Part shown: in pieces, positions 17,301-25,945 of the stretch
Layout: each line of letters starts with the position of its first letter
Position numbering within the stretch: the first letter of the stretch is position 1
Assembly: GCF_039531695.1 (NCBI RefSeq)
Contig: NZ_BAAAQN010000028.1
Location: forward strand, 66,821-130,820
From: Catenulispora yoronensis
GTDB taxonomy: Bacteria > Actinomycetota > Actinomycetes > Streptomycetales > Catenulisporaceae
Direction: 5' to 3'
DNA: 64,000 nt
Notes under the pieces: model-generated
The model's database searches: none
What the model saw: the letters and a program-made list of their open reading frames with translations, nothing else
What the model was told of the DNA's origin: nothing
Translations under genes and position numbers: made by a program

Positions 17301-19502
17301 GTTCCAGACGGTGCCGTGCATGCCGTTGAGCCGCCAGTAGGTCGTGCCGTCCGACACGATCGTCCCCGACTCCTCGATGGTGGTGTCGCCGGCCCGCAGC
17401 GGACGGCCGCCGAACGACCGGCCGTGGCCCGGGATCTCCATGGACGTGACGGACCCCGAGAAGTAGCCGAAATCCGACGCCTCCAGCATCCGGAGCGGCT
17501 CGCCGGACCAGTAGCCGGTGGAGATTCCCGGACCCCGCCAGAGAATCAGCAGCTGGCCGTCGGCGTGCCGGAGGGTGAAGTTCCAGATCTGCTGGGCCGG
17601 CGGGATCGCGGCCAGGTGTTCCAGGACGGTCCCGGTCCCGTCGACGACCGCGATGTTCGCGTCCTTCTTCACCAGCAGGTAGGGCCACTGCTCGACGACC
17701 TCGTACCGGCCGTCGGACGCCGTCGGCACCGACGCGCCGGGATCGGCGTCGACGTCGATCCCGCTCAGCTTGGCGCAGGCCGCGTCGAGCGCGGGCCACG
17801 AGTACTCGTCGAGAATCCCCGAACGCAGCGCGTGCGCCAGCACCGGGGCGACATCGAACGTCGCGACGTGGCGCACCGGCTCCGGGTTGACCGCCACGAC
17901 CGGTGCCGACGCCGCGCGCCGGACCAGGTGCAGTACCGCGTGCAGCTGCGGAAGGCCGCCGGAGTCCACTTGCGCGGCCCGGTGCTCCAGCCACCGGGAC
18001 ACGCCGACCAGCAAGCCGGGCGCCGAGGCGAGTTCGGCGAAGCGGTCGGCGATCGGGCTCGTCTTATGGGAGTTGTTGTAGGAGGAGCCGGCCGCGAACT
18101 GGTCGAGTCCACTGTCGATCAGAGTGCTGAAGTACTCGTCGGCGGCGAACGCGGCCAGTCCGCGCCGCTCGGAGGGGTCGTCCGGGTCGAGCCAGGCGTC
18201 GACGTCGAACCGCCGGACCCGCCGCGGATCGGGGTCGACGACGAGCGGCAGCCCGAGGTCCAGGCACAGGTCGATCAGGTCGGCGTCGACGCGGTGCTGG
18301 TCGACGACGTCCAGCGGCGTGCCCTCGGCGCGCAGCCGCGGCGCCATCCGCTCCACCAGGGCCTGCAACGCGGGCATCCGGCGCCAGCGCCGACCGCGGT
18401 GCGCGACGAACCGGGCGAGCCATCCGGCGGCGCCGTCGGAGGGCAGCGCCTCGGCCGGCACCTGCTCGATCGGAGCGGTCAGGGCCTCCAGCGCGCCGCA
18501 CTCGGCGAGCAGGTCGAGCCAGAAGGCCTCGGCCTCGCCGGTGTCCGCGCCGGGGAAGGCCGGGTTCATCGCGAGCAGCTTGCCGCGTACCGCCGGTTCG
18601 GCCTTCGCCAGCTTGACCAGGCTGGGGGCGTAGGAGACCCAGAACGGCTTGGCGGCCCGGACGAGCGCGGGCTGGTCCAGCAGGTCCCGCAGCAGGCTGA
18701 TTTCCTGCTCGACTACGTTCAGACCGGCGGCCTTGGCCAGCCGCTTCATGTCCGCGGCCAGGGTCGCGTAGGGCGGCAGGCCGCCGCTGGTCCGCTCGGT
18801 GACCAGGAGACGGAAGCGCTGGAACGCCTCGGGCGCGGCGGTCCGGGCCGACAGGGCTCTGGCATACTCGCCGACCGCCTTGGCCGGCAGCGCGCCGTTG
18901 AGCGCGAACTCCAGGAACGACTCGGCCAGCACGTCCTCGTCGACGGGCAGGCCGTGGGCCCGCTCGGCGTCGCGGGCCTTGGTGAACATGGTCGCGGCGT
19001 AGTTCTTGTTCTCGGCCGTCAGGAACATCCGGCCGACCTGCTCGTAGTACGACGGCAGGAAGTGCGGGACGGCGGCGGCCAGGCGCTTGCCGAGGGCGTC
19101 GAAGCCCTCCTTCGCCAAGCCCGGCTTGTTGCGCGCCTGACGGCCCAGGCGCTCGATCTCCTTGACCAGGGCCAGCGCGTGATGGCCGTTGGCGGGGTCG
19201 TTGACCAGGGCCCAGGCCGGGAAACCGAGGGACTTGCGCAGGACGACACCGACATCCGCGGTGTCCGCCTCGAGCCGGCCGAACCCGAGGAACTCCATCG
19301 TCAGGTCCTCGGCCTCGCCGAGCGCGCGCGGAACGAGGCGCACGACCGTGCGGCCCTCCAGCGCGGGGTGCTGGTAGGCGCGCGCCTGGAGCACGTCCTC
19401 GCGGTCCCCGGGCCGGTCGTCCGGCCCGCCGGTCCACGGGATCACGGCCCCGGCGTCCAGCAGCGCCTCGGTCGCGGCGGCGGTCTGGGTCTCGGCGCTC
19501 AC
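14397..19502 (-). CDS. giant uncharacterised protein of the MoxR-VWA operon, 1701 residues
   Basis: The GTG start at 19502 overlaps the stop of the DUF4132 gene (GTGA), giving a 1701-residue product; the open frame continues far upstream of it, but that part is antisense shadow of the preceding gene. No family is assigned with confidence. Residues 1-500 are helical and Ala/Leu-rich, and include a TPR-like segment (NYAATMFTKARDAERAHG). A middle part of about 400 residues is rich in Trp, Tyr and Gly with repeated beta-type segments (LLILWRGPGISTGYWSG, TYWRLNGMHGTVWNEF) and could be a propeller. The C-terminal part is helical again. A hexanucleotide microsatellite near residue 800 codes a Gly/Ser linker. 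Its fixed place between DUF4132 and MoxR genes suggests it belongs to the same complex. Confidence 0.75.
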   Translation of the reverse strand: MSAETQTAAATEALLDAGAVIPWTGGPDDRPGDREDVLQARAYQHPALEGRTVVRLVPRALGEAEDLTMEFLGFGRLEADTADVGVVLRKSLGFPAWALVNDPANGHHALALVKEIERLGRQARNKPGLAKEGFDALGKRLAAAVPHFLPSYYEQVGRMFLTAENKNYAATMFTKARDAERAHGLPVDEDVLAESFLEFALNGALPAKAVGEYARALSARTAAPEAFQRFRLLVTERTSGGLPPYATLAADMKRLAKAAGLNVVEQEISLLRDLLDQPALVRAAKPFWVSYAPSLVKLAKAEPAVRGKLLAMNPAFPGADTGEAEAFWLDLLAECGALEALTAPIEQVPAEALPSDGAAGWLARFVAHRGRRWRRMPALQALVERMAPRLRAEGTPLDVVDQHRVDADLIDLCLDLGLPLVVDPDPRRVRRFDVDAWLDPDDPSERRGLAAFAADEYFSTLIDSGLDQFAAGSSYNNSHKTSPIADRFAELASAPGLLVGVSRWLEHRAAQVDSGGLPQLHAVLHLVRRAASAPVVAVNPEPVRHVATFDVAPVLAHALRSGILDEYSWPALDAACAKLSGIDVDADPGASVPTASDGRYEVVEQWPYLLVKKDANIAVVDGTGTVLEHLAAIPPAQQIWNFTLRHADGQLLILWRGPGISTGYWSGEPLRMLEASDFGYFSGSVTSMEIPGHGRSFGGRPLRAGDTTIEESGTIVSDGTTYWRLNGMHGTVWNEFDPATGAIGRASLPSFFEDRLPDGRTLRRHLCWVRPVVPGTEASPLGAADGLLGWRVHQSAGSGAGIGSGSGSGSGFGSDEALVGEAVDGRSFRLDLAVEEHGSDIPVGLVAFPGSAASSATTSAMTVGNHGWGQWNNLTLTDASQAVDVSHGRKTAELPVGERAPKYAKGTWCVPPVDYWHYLVPRDEAASGFLRTIDAARARALMEAAKRGLKGFTDSEDAAGDDTTDNADALTLAPIVEAVRTELPEVTHPNLIAGIAGYVREAIEREADVTRIAEALDAHGEADDDDVLDPRLTLPPWNIDLMAAAANLADVGRAYYNETPLPPGISLSHLVSAFQGKDISKQQHGGAKMLQAVDLLAALPALAYRAASPIQPDAVRRTLSQLVAAVAASGITDAASGIRGVRNVQLDGPDVKRTDTTGRVLPTPNGCVVLCAVENEYRDNQMVIFWHGVQLSATETFDEKIDGWTLTVRNTVGRWPEGLLDRVADLLASGPFAWDPSAAERFATATGLTVPEAVIALAGLPGVQRYGGSKLDPETRNRLGLKPAQAKAAFSQFERISDQARVKLLTALAGADIAELWTKGPDVEAAAAWWVEQYGRRAAVSEELITEAHTALKLRNSWRTRIPVSDILQGLSDLGSWQLMQTPFTAADAADSSSYGDSKGLGEDRARDVARALLWLAYRLPYGDPLRAVLPEAARLLRDRLCDTGTRINSGWVQGVDRLETTLGIQAVATDDPSPEDAPWVKIGPFRARLGNNGWYLTQVVPGDLSGADDPALDLMVVLGPGGSAVPLLRTVLSGALDAVMVEPEVGEPYPAQDPTRSVPHLVEAAATRLSLSPDAAALYLMLLALPDPTDRNTAAWTGWKPARLKAARAELSATELVVTGTRARAGRTMFLPGAWHAFGAPVLPVEAWKSRWLGISAQGRVELDIIVPRLPVVDLFEAAWQRVVDGDPPRLEELKTGRRR
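17069..17119 (-). repeat. hexanucleotide microsatellite in the giant gene
   Basis: A CCAGAA-like unit is repeated with small changes and codes a Gly/Ser/Ala linker (GSGAGIGSGSGSGSG) between two folded parts of the 1701-residue protein. Confidence 0.8.
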
Positions 19503-20371
19503 TGGTTCTCCCCCTCTTCCTTCACGACGCGGCCGGCGTAGAGGGCCGCGGCCATCCGCACGCCCTCCGACCACGCGATCGGCCCGACCTCGGCCAGCGG
19601 CAGCGTTGTCCCGGCGGCCGCGAACAGCAGCGGCCCGGTCTCGGTCCGGTAGTCGTCGTAGGCCTCGCCGCACCACATCCGGGCCTCGACGGTCCGGCCG
19701 TCCTCCAGCACCCGGCACACGGCCTCGCCGCCGCGCACCTGGTAGCCCAGGGAGGTCGCGCGGCCTGTCAGATGCCTGACTTGCTCGTAGCGGCCGCCTT
19801 CGTAGGCGCGGTACTGGCGGGCGTCCGGCGCGAGGTCGGCGGGCTTGGTCCAGGTCTCCCGGAACAGCTGGTCGAAGGACTGCTTCACGTCCAGCTCGGC
19901 GGCGAACTCGCGCAGTTCGCCCAGATCGGGCAGCAGCACCGGATGCGGTACGGCGAGCCGGTCGGCCGCCAGCCGCCGGGTGTCGCCGTCCAGGGTGACG
20001 ACGCCGATCCCGCGCTCGTCGGCGGCCCGCAGGAATCCGACCTCCGCGGTGTCCCACTGTCCGTCGGCGTCGACCTCGGCCACGACCAGGTCCTTCAGCA
20101 CCGCCTGCCACGCCGCGTCGGGCCAGACCCGCGCGAGCAGGGCGGCGGGCACCGGCAGCGAGCGCAGCATCCACTTCTCCACCTCGGCGCGGCAGCTCTG
20201 CTCGTGCTGCGCCAGCCATTCGGCGAGCTGCCGCAGGTGCGCGACGGCGTCGTCGTCCTTCAGCTTCGCAGGCACTGCCCGCAGCCGTTTCCCGGCCGCG
20301 TTCCGCGCCACGACCTTGCCGGCGTCGAGGCTCACCTCGTATGCCGGGTCGGCGGTGGAGACCCACCCCAT
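19499..20371 (-). CDS. DUF4132-like protein, first gene of the MoxR-VWA operon
   Basis: A 290-residue protein. From about residue 135 onward it follows the DUF4132 pattern known from MolR/YehI-type proteins: AVPHPVLLPDLGEL, then ELDVKQSFDQLFRE (compare the family's WxxxLxxYxVxQPFPQLxR), then a gap and GYQVRGG before the terminal beta strands. The start at 20371 is supported by GGGGAGG eight bases upstream. The stop overlaps the GTG of the giant gene, the first of a chain of couplings running to the SWIM gene. Function unknown; in E. coli the corresponding locus was once linked to molybdate phenotypes, which is weak guidance here. Confidence 0.75.
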   Translation of the reverse strand: MGWVSTADPAYEVSLDAGKVVARNAAGKRLRAVPAKLKDDDAVAHLRQLAEWLAQHEQSCRAEVEKWMLRSLPVPAALLARVWPDAAWQAVLKDLVVAEVDADGQWDTAEVGFLRAADERGIGVVTLDGDTRRLAADRLAVPHPVLLPDLGELREFAAELDVKQSFDQLFRETWTKPADLAPDARQYRAYEGGRYEQVRHLTGRATSLGYQVRGGEAVCRVLEDGRTVEARMWCGEAYDDYRTETGPLLFAAAGTTLPLAEVGPIAWSEGVRMAAALYAGRVVKEEGENQ

Positions 20372-20665
20372 GTCCGTTCCTCCCCAAGATCTGTGACCGG
20401 ATGCGGAGGAACCTATCCGATGTCGCCGACAGAGCCTCGGGGGCGGGTCGCCGACGCTTCGGAATCCGGCCGCCGTCGGGAACCTGCGGGGAAGTCGTCG
20501 GGAAAAGGATCATAGCTACGTTTCTTGCGGCCTTCCGTGCTGAAAGTTTGCAGCTTTCACTCCGACTATTGCGGCCATCTGTCGCCCTCGATACGCTCCG
20601 CGCGGGAACTCAGAGCACTTGCATGTTTCGTCGTCCGCACCTGCCGTCACAGCAAAGGACCCGCC

Positions 20666-21043
20666 ATGAAACTGCGCGCTTTGGCCGCGACCGCGATCCT
20701 CACGGCCGCGACCGCCATCACACCGCTGGCCGGCGCCGCTCCCGCCTCCGCGGTCAGCTGCGGCTCCATCACCTACAACGAGGTGGACAGCACCCAGATC
20801 GTGATCACCATCGGGGCCCTGTGCCCGGGCGAGTCGATCAGCGGGCTGTGGCTCAACGTCCCCATCTCCAACGGCTGGCAGTCGATCGCCCGCTACGACG
20901 CCGGTCCGGGCGACAATTACGAGACGATCACCTACGTCTGCCAGGGCACCTACTACAACAAGTTCTGGCTCGGGACCAGCTTCAACGGCGTGATCAACTA
21001 CGGACAGTACTTCTACGACAACTGCGGGCCGTTCGAGCCGTAA
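20666..21043 (+). CDS. small secreted four-cysteine protein, unknown family
   Basis: The 125-residue precursor has a clear signal peptide (MKLRALAATAILTAATAIT, cleavage after APASA). The mature part, about 95 residues, is rich in Tyr, Thr, Ser and Gly, begins with SCGS and has four Cys (near residues 32, 52, 92 and 121) that could make two disulfides in a beta-rich domain. AAAGGA precedes the ATG at good spacing. Its 3' end is followed by a perfect 17-bp hairpin, so it is a monocistronic unit. No family is recognised; exported beta-domain proteins of this size are common in filamentous actinomycetes. Confidence 0.75.
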   Translation: MKLRALAATAILTAATAITPLAGAAPASAVSCGSITYNEVDSTQIVITIGALCPGESISGLWLNVPISNGWQSIARYDAGPGDNYETITYVCQGTYYNKFWLGTSFNGVINYGQYFYDNCGPFEP

Positions 21044-21390
21044 GTCGCATCGGGGCTGCGCGCTCATCACCAGCCATCCCACCGCGAGCCACCTCGCCGC
21101 GAGCCGCGCCCGCTGATCCGACGCTCAGCGGGCGCGGCTCGGTCTGCCGATCGCGGCTAGCTCCTCCAATTAGTGGCAAGCCCTTAATCCGGGCTTTGCG
21201 TCACCTCGCCCCTGTGACAATCCATGGTCGCCTGGAAGCCAGCGCATCGCGTATGCGCGCCACGCCAGGCCCGCTATGAGGTTACATCTCCCCCTCACCG
21301 TGTCATTTCGGTTCGAACCGTCCGCATGGTCGGCGCGTAGAGAAGATCGCAGCCGCCGACGGGCTGATCGAACCGAGTGGGGGAGAGAAC
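21044..21390 (+). other. intergenic region with terminator and promoter of metallophosphoesterase gene
   Basis: This 347-bp gap holds the strong hairpin at 21100-21141, a second smaller inverted repeat at 21178-21196 (AAGCCC, seven-base spacer, GGGCTT) and then a more AT-rich stretch that probably contains the promoter of the next gene. GGGGGAGAG at about 21380-21388 is the ribosome site for the GTG at 21391. No gene is seen. Confidence 0.5.
21100..21141 (+). terminator. perfect 17-bp stem-loop terminator after the small secreted protein gene
   Basis: Positions 21100-21116 and 21125-21141 are exact inverted repeats with an eight-base loop, starting 57 nt after the stop codon. No T run follows, as is usual for high-GC actinomycete terminators. 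Confidence 0.8.
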
Positions 21391-24300
21391 GTGACCATTT
21401 CGCGCAGGCAAGTGCTGTCCACGGCCGGGGCCGGTGTCGCCGCCCTGGCGCTCGACGTCGTGCGGACCGGCGCGGCCGACGCCGCGACCGCCCCAGTCGT
21501 CGGAGCCGCCGTGACCGGGGCCCGCGTCGCGCCCGCGGACGCGGCGTCGCTGATCAGCCCGACGTCGGTGTATCTGGGCACGACGTCGTGGGACTTCACC
21601 GTGCAGCGGCGAAGCTATGCCGGCAGCGGGTACCAGACACTCACCGCCGGGGACGGCGAGCCGCACGTGGTGCGGACCGACCTGTGGTCGCACTGGGGAC
21701 ACGTGACCAAGCCGCTCGTCGCCTTCGCGCAGATGACCGACCTGCACATCGTCGACGACCAGTCGACGGCCCGGCTGGAGTTCCTGGACAAGTTCGCCGA
21801 CCCGCCGCACCTGAACTACCCGACCGATTCCTCCTACCGGCCGCACGAGTGGCTGTCGACGCAGGTCGTGGACGCGATGTGCCTGGCGATCCGCTCGCTG
21901 GGCAAGGCGCCGCGCACCAAGCTGCCGCTGAAGTTCACCATCGTCACCGGCGACGCCATCGATAACTGTCAGCACAATGAGAACCGCTGGTACATCGACC
22001 TGCTCGACGGCGGCCAGACGATCCTGCCGGACTCCGGGCAGGCCGGGCTGGACGAGAGTTTCGCCGGCGGCAACCTGGGCCAGGACCCGCACTTCTACTA
22101 TCCGGCGATCCAGGGGAGCAGCACTCCCGACAACGAGTTCACCGGGACCGGGACCGCCTCGGCCGGCTTCCCGTACGTCCCGGGCGTGCTCAGCTCGACC
22201 TCGGTCGGCGCGGCGCGGCGGCCGTACGTGTCGCAGGGGCTTGGCATGCCCTGGTACGCCGCCTACGGCAACCACGACGGGCTGTGGCAGGGGAACCTGC
22301 CGATCGACAGCGGGGCCTTCGACCCGCGGCCGTTCGCGGTCGGCCCGACGAAGATCTCGAACACCGACCACTCCATGCCGAACGACTACAACGACCTGGG
22401 CAAGCTGGGGGAGTGGGAGGCGTCGCAGGGCCTGTTCGGCGTGGTGGTGACCTCCGACTCCACCCGCCGGCTGATGACGCGGACCTCCTTCATCGAAGAC
22501 CACTTCACCACCCACGGGACCCCGGTCGGCCACGGCTTCATGAGCCCGGACGTCAACAAGGCGTACTACGCGATCCCGTTCTCGGACAACGATCTCGTCC
22601 GCTTCATCACCCTGGACTCGACGAACACCAACACCGACGGCTTCGGCGTGGGCAGTGCCTCCGGATCCATCGACGGCGACCAGATGTCCTGGCTGGAGGA
22701 CCAGCTCCGGGCCAACAGCCGCCGGTACATCGACGGCGAGAACAACGTGGTCACGGTCCCTGCCGGCTCCCCGGTCCAGGACAAGATGTTCGTCCTGTTC
22801 TGCCACCACACGCTGGCGACCATGGACAACCTGGACGACGGGATCCTCGGGGGCATCGACGGCGACCGGCACAGCGGCGACGAGCTCATGGCCCTGATAC
22901 ACCGCTATCCGAACGTGATCGCGATGGTCAACGGGCACACCCACGCCAACAAGATCACGCCGCACCAGCGGCCGCAGGGCGCGCCGATCGCCGGCGGGTT
23001 CTGGGAGATCTCCACCGCCTCCCACATCGACTGGCCGATCCAGAGCCGCATCCTGGAGATCGCCGCGAGCAAGGAGGGCATCGGCGGCGAGTTCGGCAAC
23101 GCACCGCAGCCGGCGACCATCTCCATCTTCACCACCATGATCGACCCGGCCGCGCCGCTGGTCTACAACGGCGACCTGAGCAACACCTCGCAACTGGCGT
23201 CGCTGGCCCGCGAACTGGCGACCAACGATCCGCAGGAGGTCCGGGGCGGCATCACGCGCCGGATGGGCGTGAACGCCGACCGGAACACCCAGCTGCTGCT
23301 CCCGGCACCGTTCCCGATCAACGCCCCGCACGAGGTCGGCCCGCCGATCGCCGCGGCCCGCAACGCCGACGGCCGCCTTGAGCTGTTCGGCACCGACGCC
23401 AACGGCCTGCTGTTCAACACCGCCGAGTCCGCCGTCGGCGCCGCCACGCTGCCGTGGCAGCAGCTCGACCAGCAGCCGTGGCGCAGTGTGGCCGCCGGGG
23501 CGGGCACCTCCGACGGCAAGGTCGAGCTGTTCACGCTGGATGCCGGCGGGGTCATCTGGCACCGCGTGCAGAGCTCGCCCGGCGGCGACGTCTACTCCGC
23601 CGCGGCCGCGCTGGACGGCACCAACTTCACCGCTGCGGCCACGGTGAACAGCGGCTCCGGGCTCATGCTGTTCGCGACCACCACCGCCGGGCTGATCTAC
23701 AACCGGTGGGAGAACACTGACAGCGGCGGCGGCTGGGGGCCGTGGCATCTGTTCGCCGGAGCGGCCACGCAGCTGGCGGCCGAGCAGAACTCGAAGGGCT
23801 TCCCGGTCGTTGTCGGCGTCGACGAGAACGGCCTGCTGTTCCGGCGTACCGGCACCCGCGCGACGGCGCAGCTCGACGCCGACTTCAACCCGCCGGTGGG
23901 CCTGGACGGCAACCTGGACTCCGTGGCCCTGACCCGCACCGCCGACGGTCGGCTCGCACTGTTCGGCTCCAACAGCGACGGCCAACTGTGGCAGCGCTAC
24001 GAAGTCTCACCGGGCTCTGACAATTGGGGACCCTGGGCCGCCGTGCCCGCGCAGATCGGCATCGCGCCGCTGCGGGTTCGGCACGTCGCCGCCCAGCGCA
24101 ACGGCGCGGGCATTATCGAACTCTTCATCATCGACGACGCCGGGACGACGTTCCGCAGCGCCCAGCCCAGCACCGGCAGCTTCGCCTGGACGCCGTGGAT
24201 CGGCGTGGGCTTCAGCGCCCAGCCGGCCGCCGACTTCTTCCTCTCGCTCAGCCTCCCCTCCGGCAGCGTCGGGGCGGGGACCTCGACGACCACGCAGGTC

Positions 24301-24852
24301 TCGGTGTTCCCCAAGAACGGCTTCAACCAGCCGGTGACGCTGAGCGTCGCGGGCCTGCCGCCGGGCGTCACCGGCACCTTCCTGCCGAGCAACACGACGA
24401 GCCCCACCACGCCGTCGCCGGTGCTGCGCATCACTTCCAGCACTGATACGCCGGGCCTCTACGCGCTGACCATCTGGGCCGTCTCGGCCTCCGGCGAGGC
24501 CGCGCGAGCGAACCCGTACCTGCTCAGCGTCGGCCAGTTCAAACTGTGGGTGGGCCTCCAGTCGGACACCGTCCACCAGGGCGGCAGCACCAGCACGCCG
24601 ATCCGGGTCAGCGGCCTGGGCTCCACGGATCCGGTGACGCTCAACGTCAAGGGCCTGTCCGCCGGCATCACCGCCACCTTCGATCCTCCGACGGCCACCG
24701 CCACGGCCCCCTCGACGCTCACGCTGAGGGTGTCCTCCACCGCCGCGCCCGGCATCCACAACCTGACGGTCAACGCCGCCGCGCAGAACTTCCAGGGCGC
24801 GGGCAGCCTGCCGTACCAATTGTTCGTCGTCGCCGGTCCCCCTTCGATGTGA
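21391..24852 (+). CDS. Tat-exported TIGR03767-like metallophosphoesterase with C-terminal propeller and Ig-like domains
   Basis: A 1153-residue exported hydrolase. The N-terminus has a twin-arginine signal (SRRQVLSTAGAGVAALAL). The calcineurin-type phosphoesterase fold spans about residues 110-600 and shows all metal-site motifs: MTDLHIVDD (DxH), GDAIDN, YGNHDG, FCHHT and NGHTH. Such enzymes cleave phosphate mono- or diesters with two metal ions; the substrate is unknown. From about 640 to 930 there are five or so repeats of the type DGRLELFGTDANGLLFN, a sialidase/PLL-like beta-propeller often used for carbohydrate binding. Two Ig-like repeats close the protein (SVFPKNGFNQPVTLSVAGLP and its partner NVKGLSAGITATFDP). 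The GTG start has GGGGGAGAG upstream. Confidence 0.9.
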   Translation: MTISRRQVLSTAGAGVAALALDVVRTGAADAATAPVVGAAVTGARVAPADAASLISPTSVYLGTTSWDFTVQRRSYAGSGYQTLTAGDGEPHVVRTDLWSHWGHVTKPLVAFAQMTDLHIVDDQSTARLEFLDKFADPPHLNYPTDSSYRPHEWLSTQVVDAMCLAIRSLGKAPRTKLPLKFTIVTGDAIDNCQHNENRWYIDLLDGGQTILPDSGQAGLDESFAGGNLGQDPHFYYPAIQGSSTPDNEFTGTGTASAGFPYVPGVLSSTSVGAARRPYVSQGLGMPWYAAYGNHDGLWQGNLPIDSGAFDPRPFAVGPTKISNTDHSMPNDYNDLGKLGEWEASQGLFGVVVTSDSTRRLMTRTSFIEDHFTTHGTPVGHGFMSPDVNKAYYAIPFSDNDLVRFITLDSTNTNTDGFGVGSASGSIDGDQMSWLEDQLRANSRRYIDGENNVVTVPAGSPVQDKMFVLFCHHTLATMDNLDDGILGGIDGDRHSGDELMALIHRYPNVIAMVNGHTHANKITPHQRPQGAPIAGGFWEISTASHIDWPIQSRILEIAASKEGIGGEFGNAPQPATISIFTTMIDPAAPLVYNGDLSNTSQLASLARELATNDPQEVRGGITRRMGVNADRNTQLLLPAPFPINAPHEVGPPIAAARNADGRLELFGTDANGLLFNTAESAVGAATLPWQQLDQQPWRSVAAGAGTSDGKVELFTLDAGGVIWHRVQSSPGGDVYSAAAALDGTNFTAAATVNSGSGLMLFATTTAGLIYNRWENTDSGGGWGPWHLFAGAATQLAAEQNSKGFPVVVGVDENGLLFRRTGTRATAQLDADFNPPVGLDGNLDSVALTRTADGRLALFGSNSDGQLWQRYEVSPGSDNWGPWAAVPAQIGIAPLRVRHVAAQRNGAGIIELFIIDDAGTTFRSAQPSTGSFAWTPWIGVGFSAQPAADFFLSLSLPSGSVGAGTSTTTQVSVFPKNGFNQPVTLSVAGLPPGVTGTFLPSNTTSPTTPSPVLRITSSTDTPGLYALTIWAVSASGEAARANPYLLSVGQFKLWVGLQSDTVHQGGSTSTPIRVSGLGSTDPVTLNVKGLSAGITATFDPPTATATAPSTLTLRVSSTAAPGIHNLTVNAAAQNFQGAGSLPYQLFVVAGPPSM

Positions 24853-24983
24853 ACACCGGGTACGCGGGAGTGGGCGCCGTTTACCTATTGTTTTCAGAGC
24901 ACTGTTTTACTCTCCGGTACGATGCGCCCATGACGCCGAGGCCCAGACGTGGCCGCCCGGCGATGCGTAACCGGGGAGGTCCC

Positions 24984-25820
24984 ATGGCGGAGCTGGCAGG
25001 TTCGGACGTCCTGGACCCCGACTGGGTACCCCCGGTAATAGACACCAGCGTCGCCCACCCGGCCCGCATGTATGACTACTACCTCGGTGGCAAGGACAAC
25101 TACGCAGCCGACCGCGAGGCCGCCGAGAAGGTTCTCGCGGTGTTGCCCGAGGCGCGCGCCATGGCCCTGGCCAACCGGGCCTTCCTCGGCCGCGCGGTCC
25201 GCTACCTGGCCCGGGCCGGGGTCCGTCAGTTCCTTGACATCGGCACCGGCATCCCCGGGCCGGGCAGCACCAGCGAGACGGCGCACGAGGTGGCGCCCGA
25301 TGCCCACATCGTCTACGTGGACAATGACCCGATCGTCCTCACCCATGCCAGAGCTCTGCTGGCCGCCGACTCGCCGGGGCTGACCACCGTCGTGCAGGCC
25401 GATCTCCGGCAGCCCGACGACATCCTCTCGCACCCCAAGGTCCGGGAGGTCATCGACTTCGACCGGCCGGTGGCGGTGCTGCTGGTCGCGGTCCTGCACT
25501 TCATCCGACCCGAGGACGAGCCCGCCGTCATCGTCGAGCGGCTCAAGCAGAACCTCGCGCCCGGCAGCTACCTGGTCGTCTCCCACGGCACCGGCGACTT
25601 CGATCCTCGCCGTTCCGAGGCGGCGGTGCGGGGCTACGACAAGGCGACGGCGCCGTTCGTGGTCCGGGACCTCAAGGAGGTCTCGGGGTTCTTCGACGGG
25701 CTCGACCTGGTCGAGCCGGGAGTGGTGCAGCTGCCCTGGTGGCGGCCCGACGGGGACGTGCCGGAGGGTTCGGAGCGGATCTGGCTTTATGCGGGCATAG
25801 GCCGGAAGACGGGGAGTTAA
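24984..25820 (+). CDS. SAM-dependent methyltransferase of the DUF574/SAV2177 family
   Basis: A 278-residue class I methyltransferase. The family signature DTSVAHPARMYDYYLGGKDN stands near the N-terminus. The SAM-binding motif I is FLDIGTGIPGPG, followed by VYVDNDPIVLTHARALL with the acidic ribose ligand, and a later LLVAVLHFI strand. Members are numerous in actinomycetes; few have known substrates. The ATG at 24984 is preferred because GGGGAGG lies just upstream; an earlier in-frame ATG at about 24930 would add a basic tail. It stands alone between the metallophosphoesterase and the histidine kinase genes, with about 130 bp on each side. Confidence 0.85.
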   Translation: MAELAGSDVLDPDWVPPVIDTSVAHPARMYDYYLGGKDNYAADREAAEKVLAVLPEARAMALANRAFLGRAVRYLARAGVRQFLDIGTGIPGPGSTSETAHEVAPDAHIVYVDNDPIVLTHARALLAADSPGLTTVVQADLRQPDDILSHPKVREVIDFDRPVAVLLVAVLHFIRPEDEPAVIVERLKQNLAPGSYLVVSHGTGDFDPRRSEAAVRGYDKATAPFVVRDLKEVSGFFDGLDLVEPGVVQLPWWRPDGDVPEGSERIWLYAGIGRKTGS

Positions 25821-25945
25821 GGCCTGGGGGCTGGGCGCTAGGAGCTGAGAACGACCGATCCACAGCGGACTGATTCCCTGCTTGGCGCATCCGCTCATCC
25901 CAACACCGACCGCAACTGACCTCCCCACTGCGTAGGATCGTCTCT

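Noticed and set aside
14820..19541. 1573-codon plus-strand frame across the giant minus-strand gene
   Set aside because: No recognisable domain, and the minus-strand frame is coupled at both ends to neighbours by start/stop overlaps.
19503..20513. N-terminal 337-codon extension of the giant gene
   Set aside because: It is in another frame over the DUF4132 gene, lacks domain features, and the GTG at 19502 has the GTGA coupling.
21178..21196. Riboswitch or small RNA
   Set aside because: Only one six-base-pair hairpin is visible, with no extended structure or known consensus.
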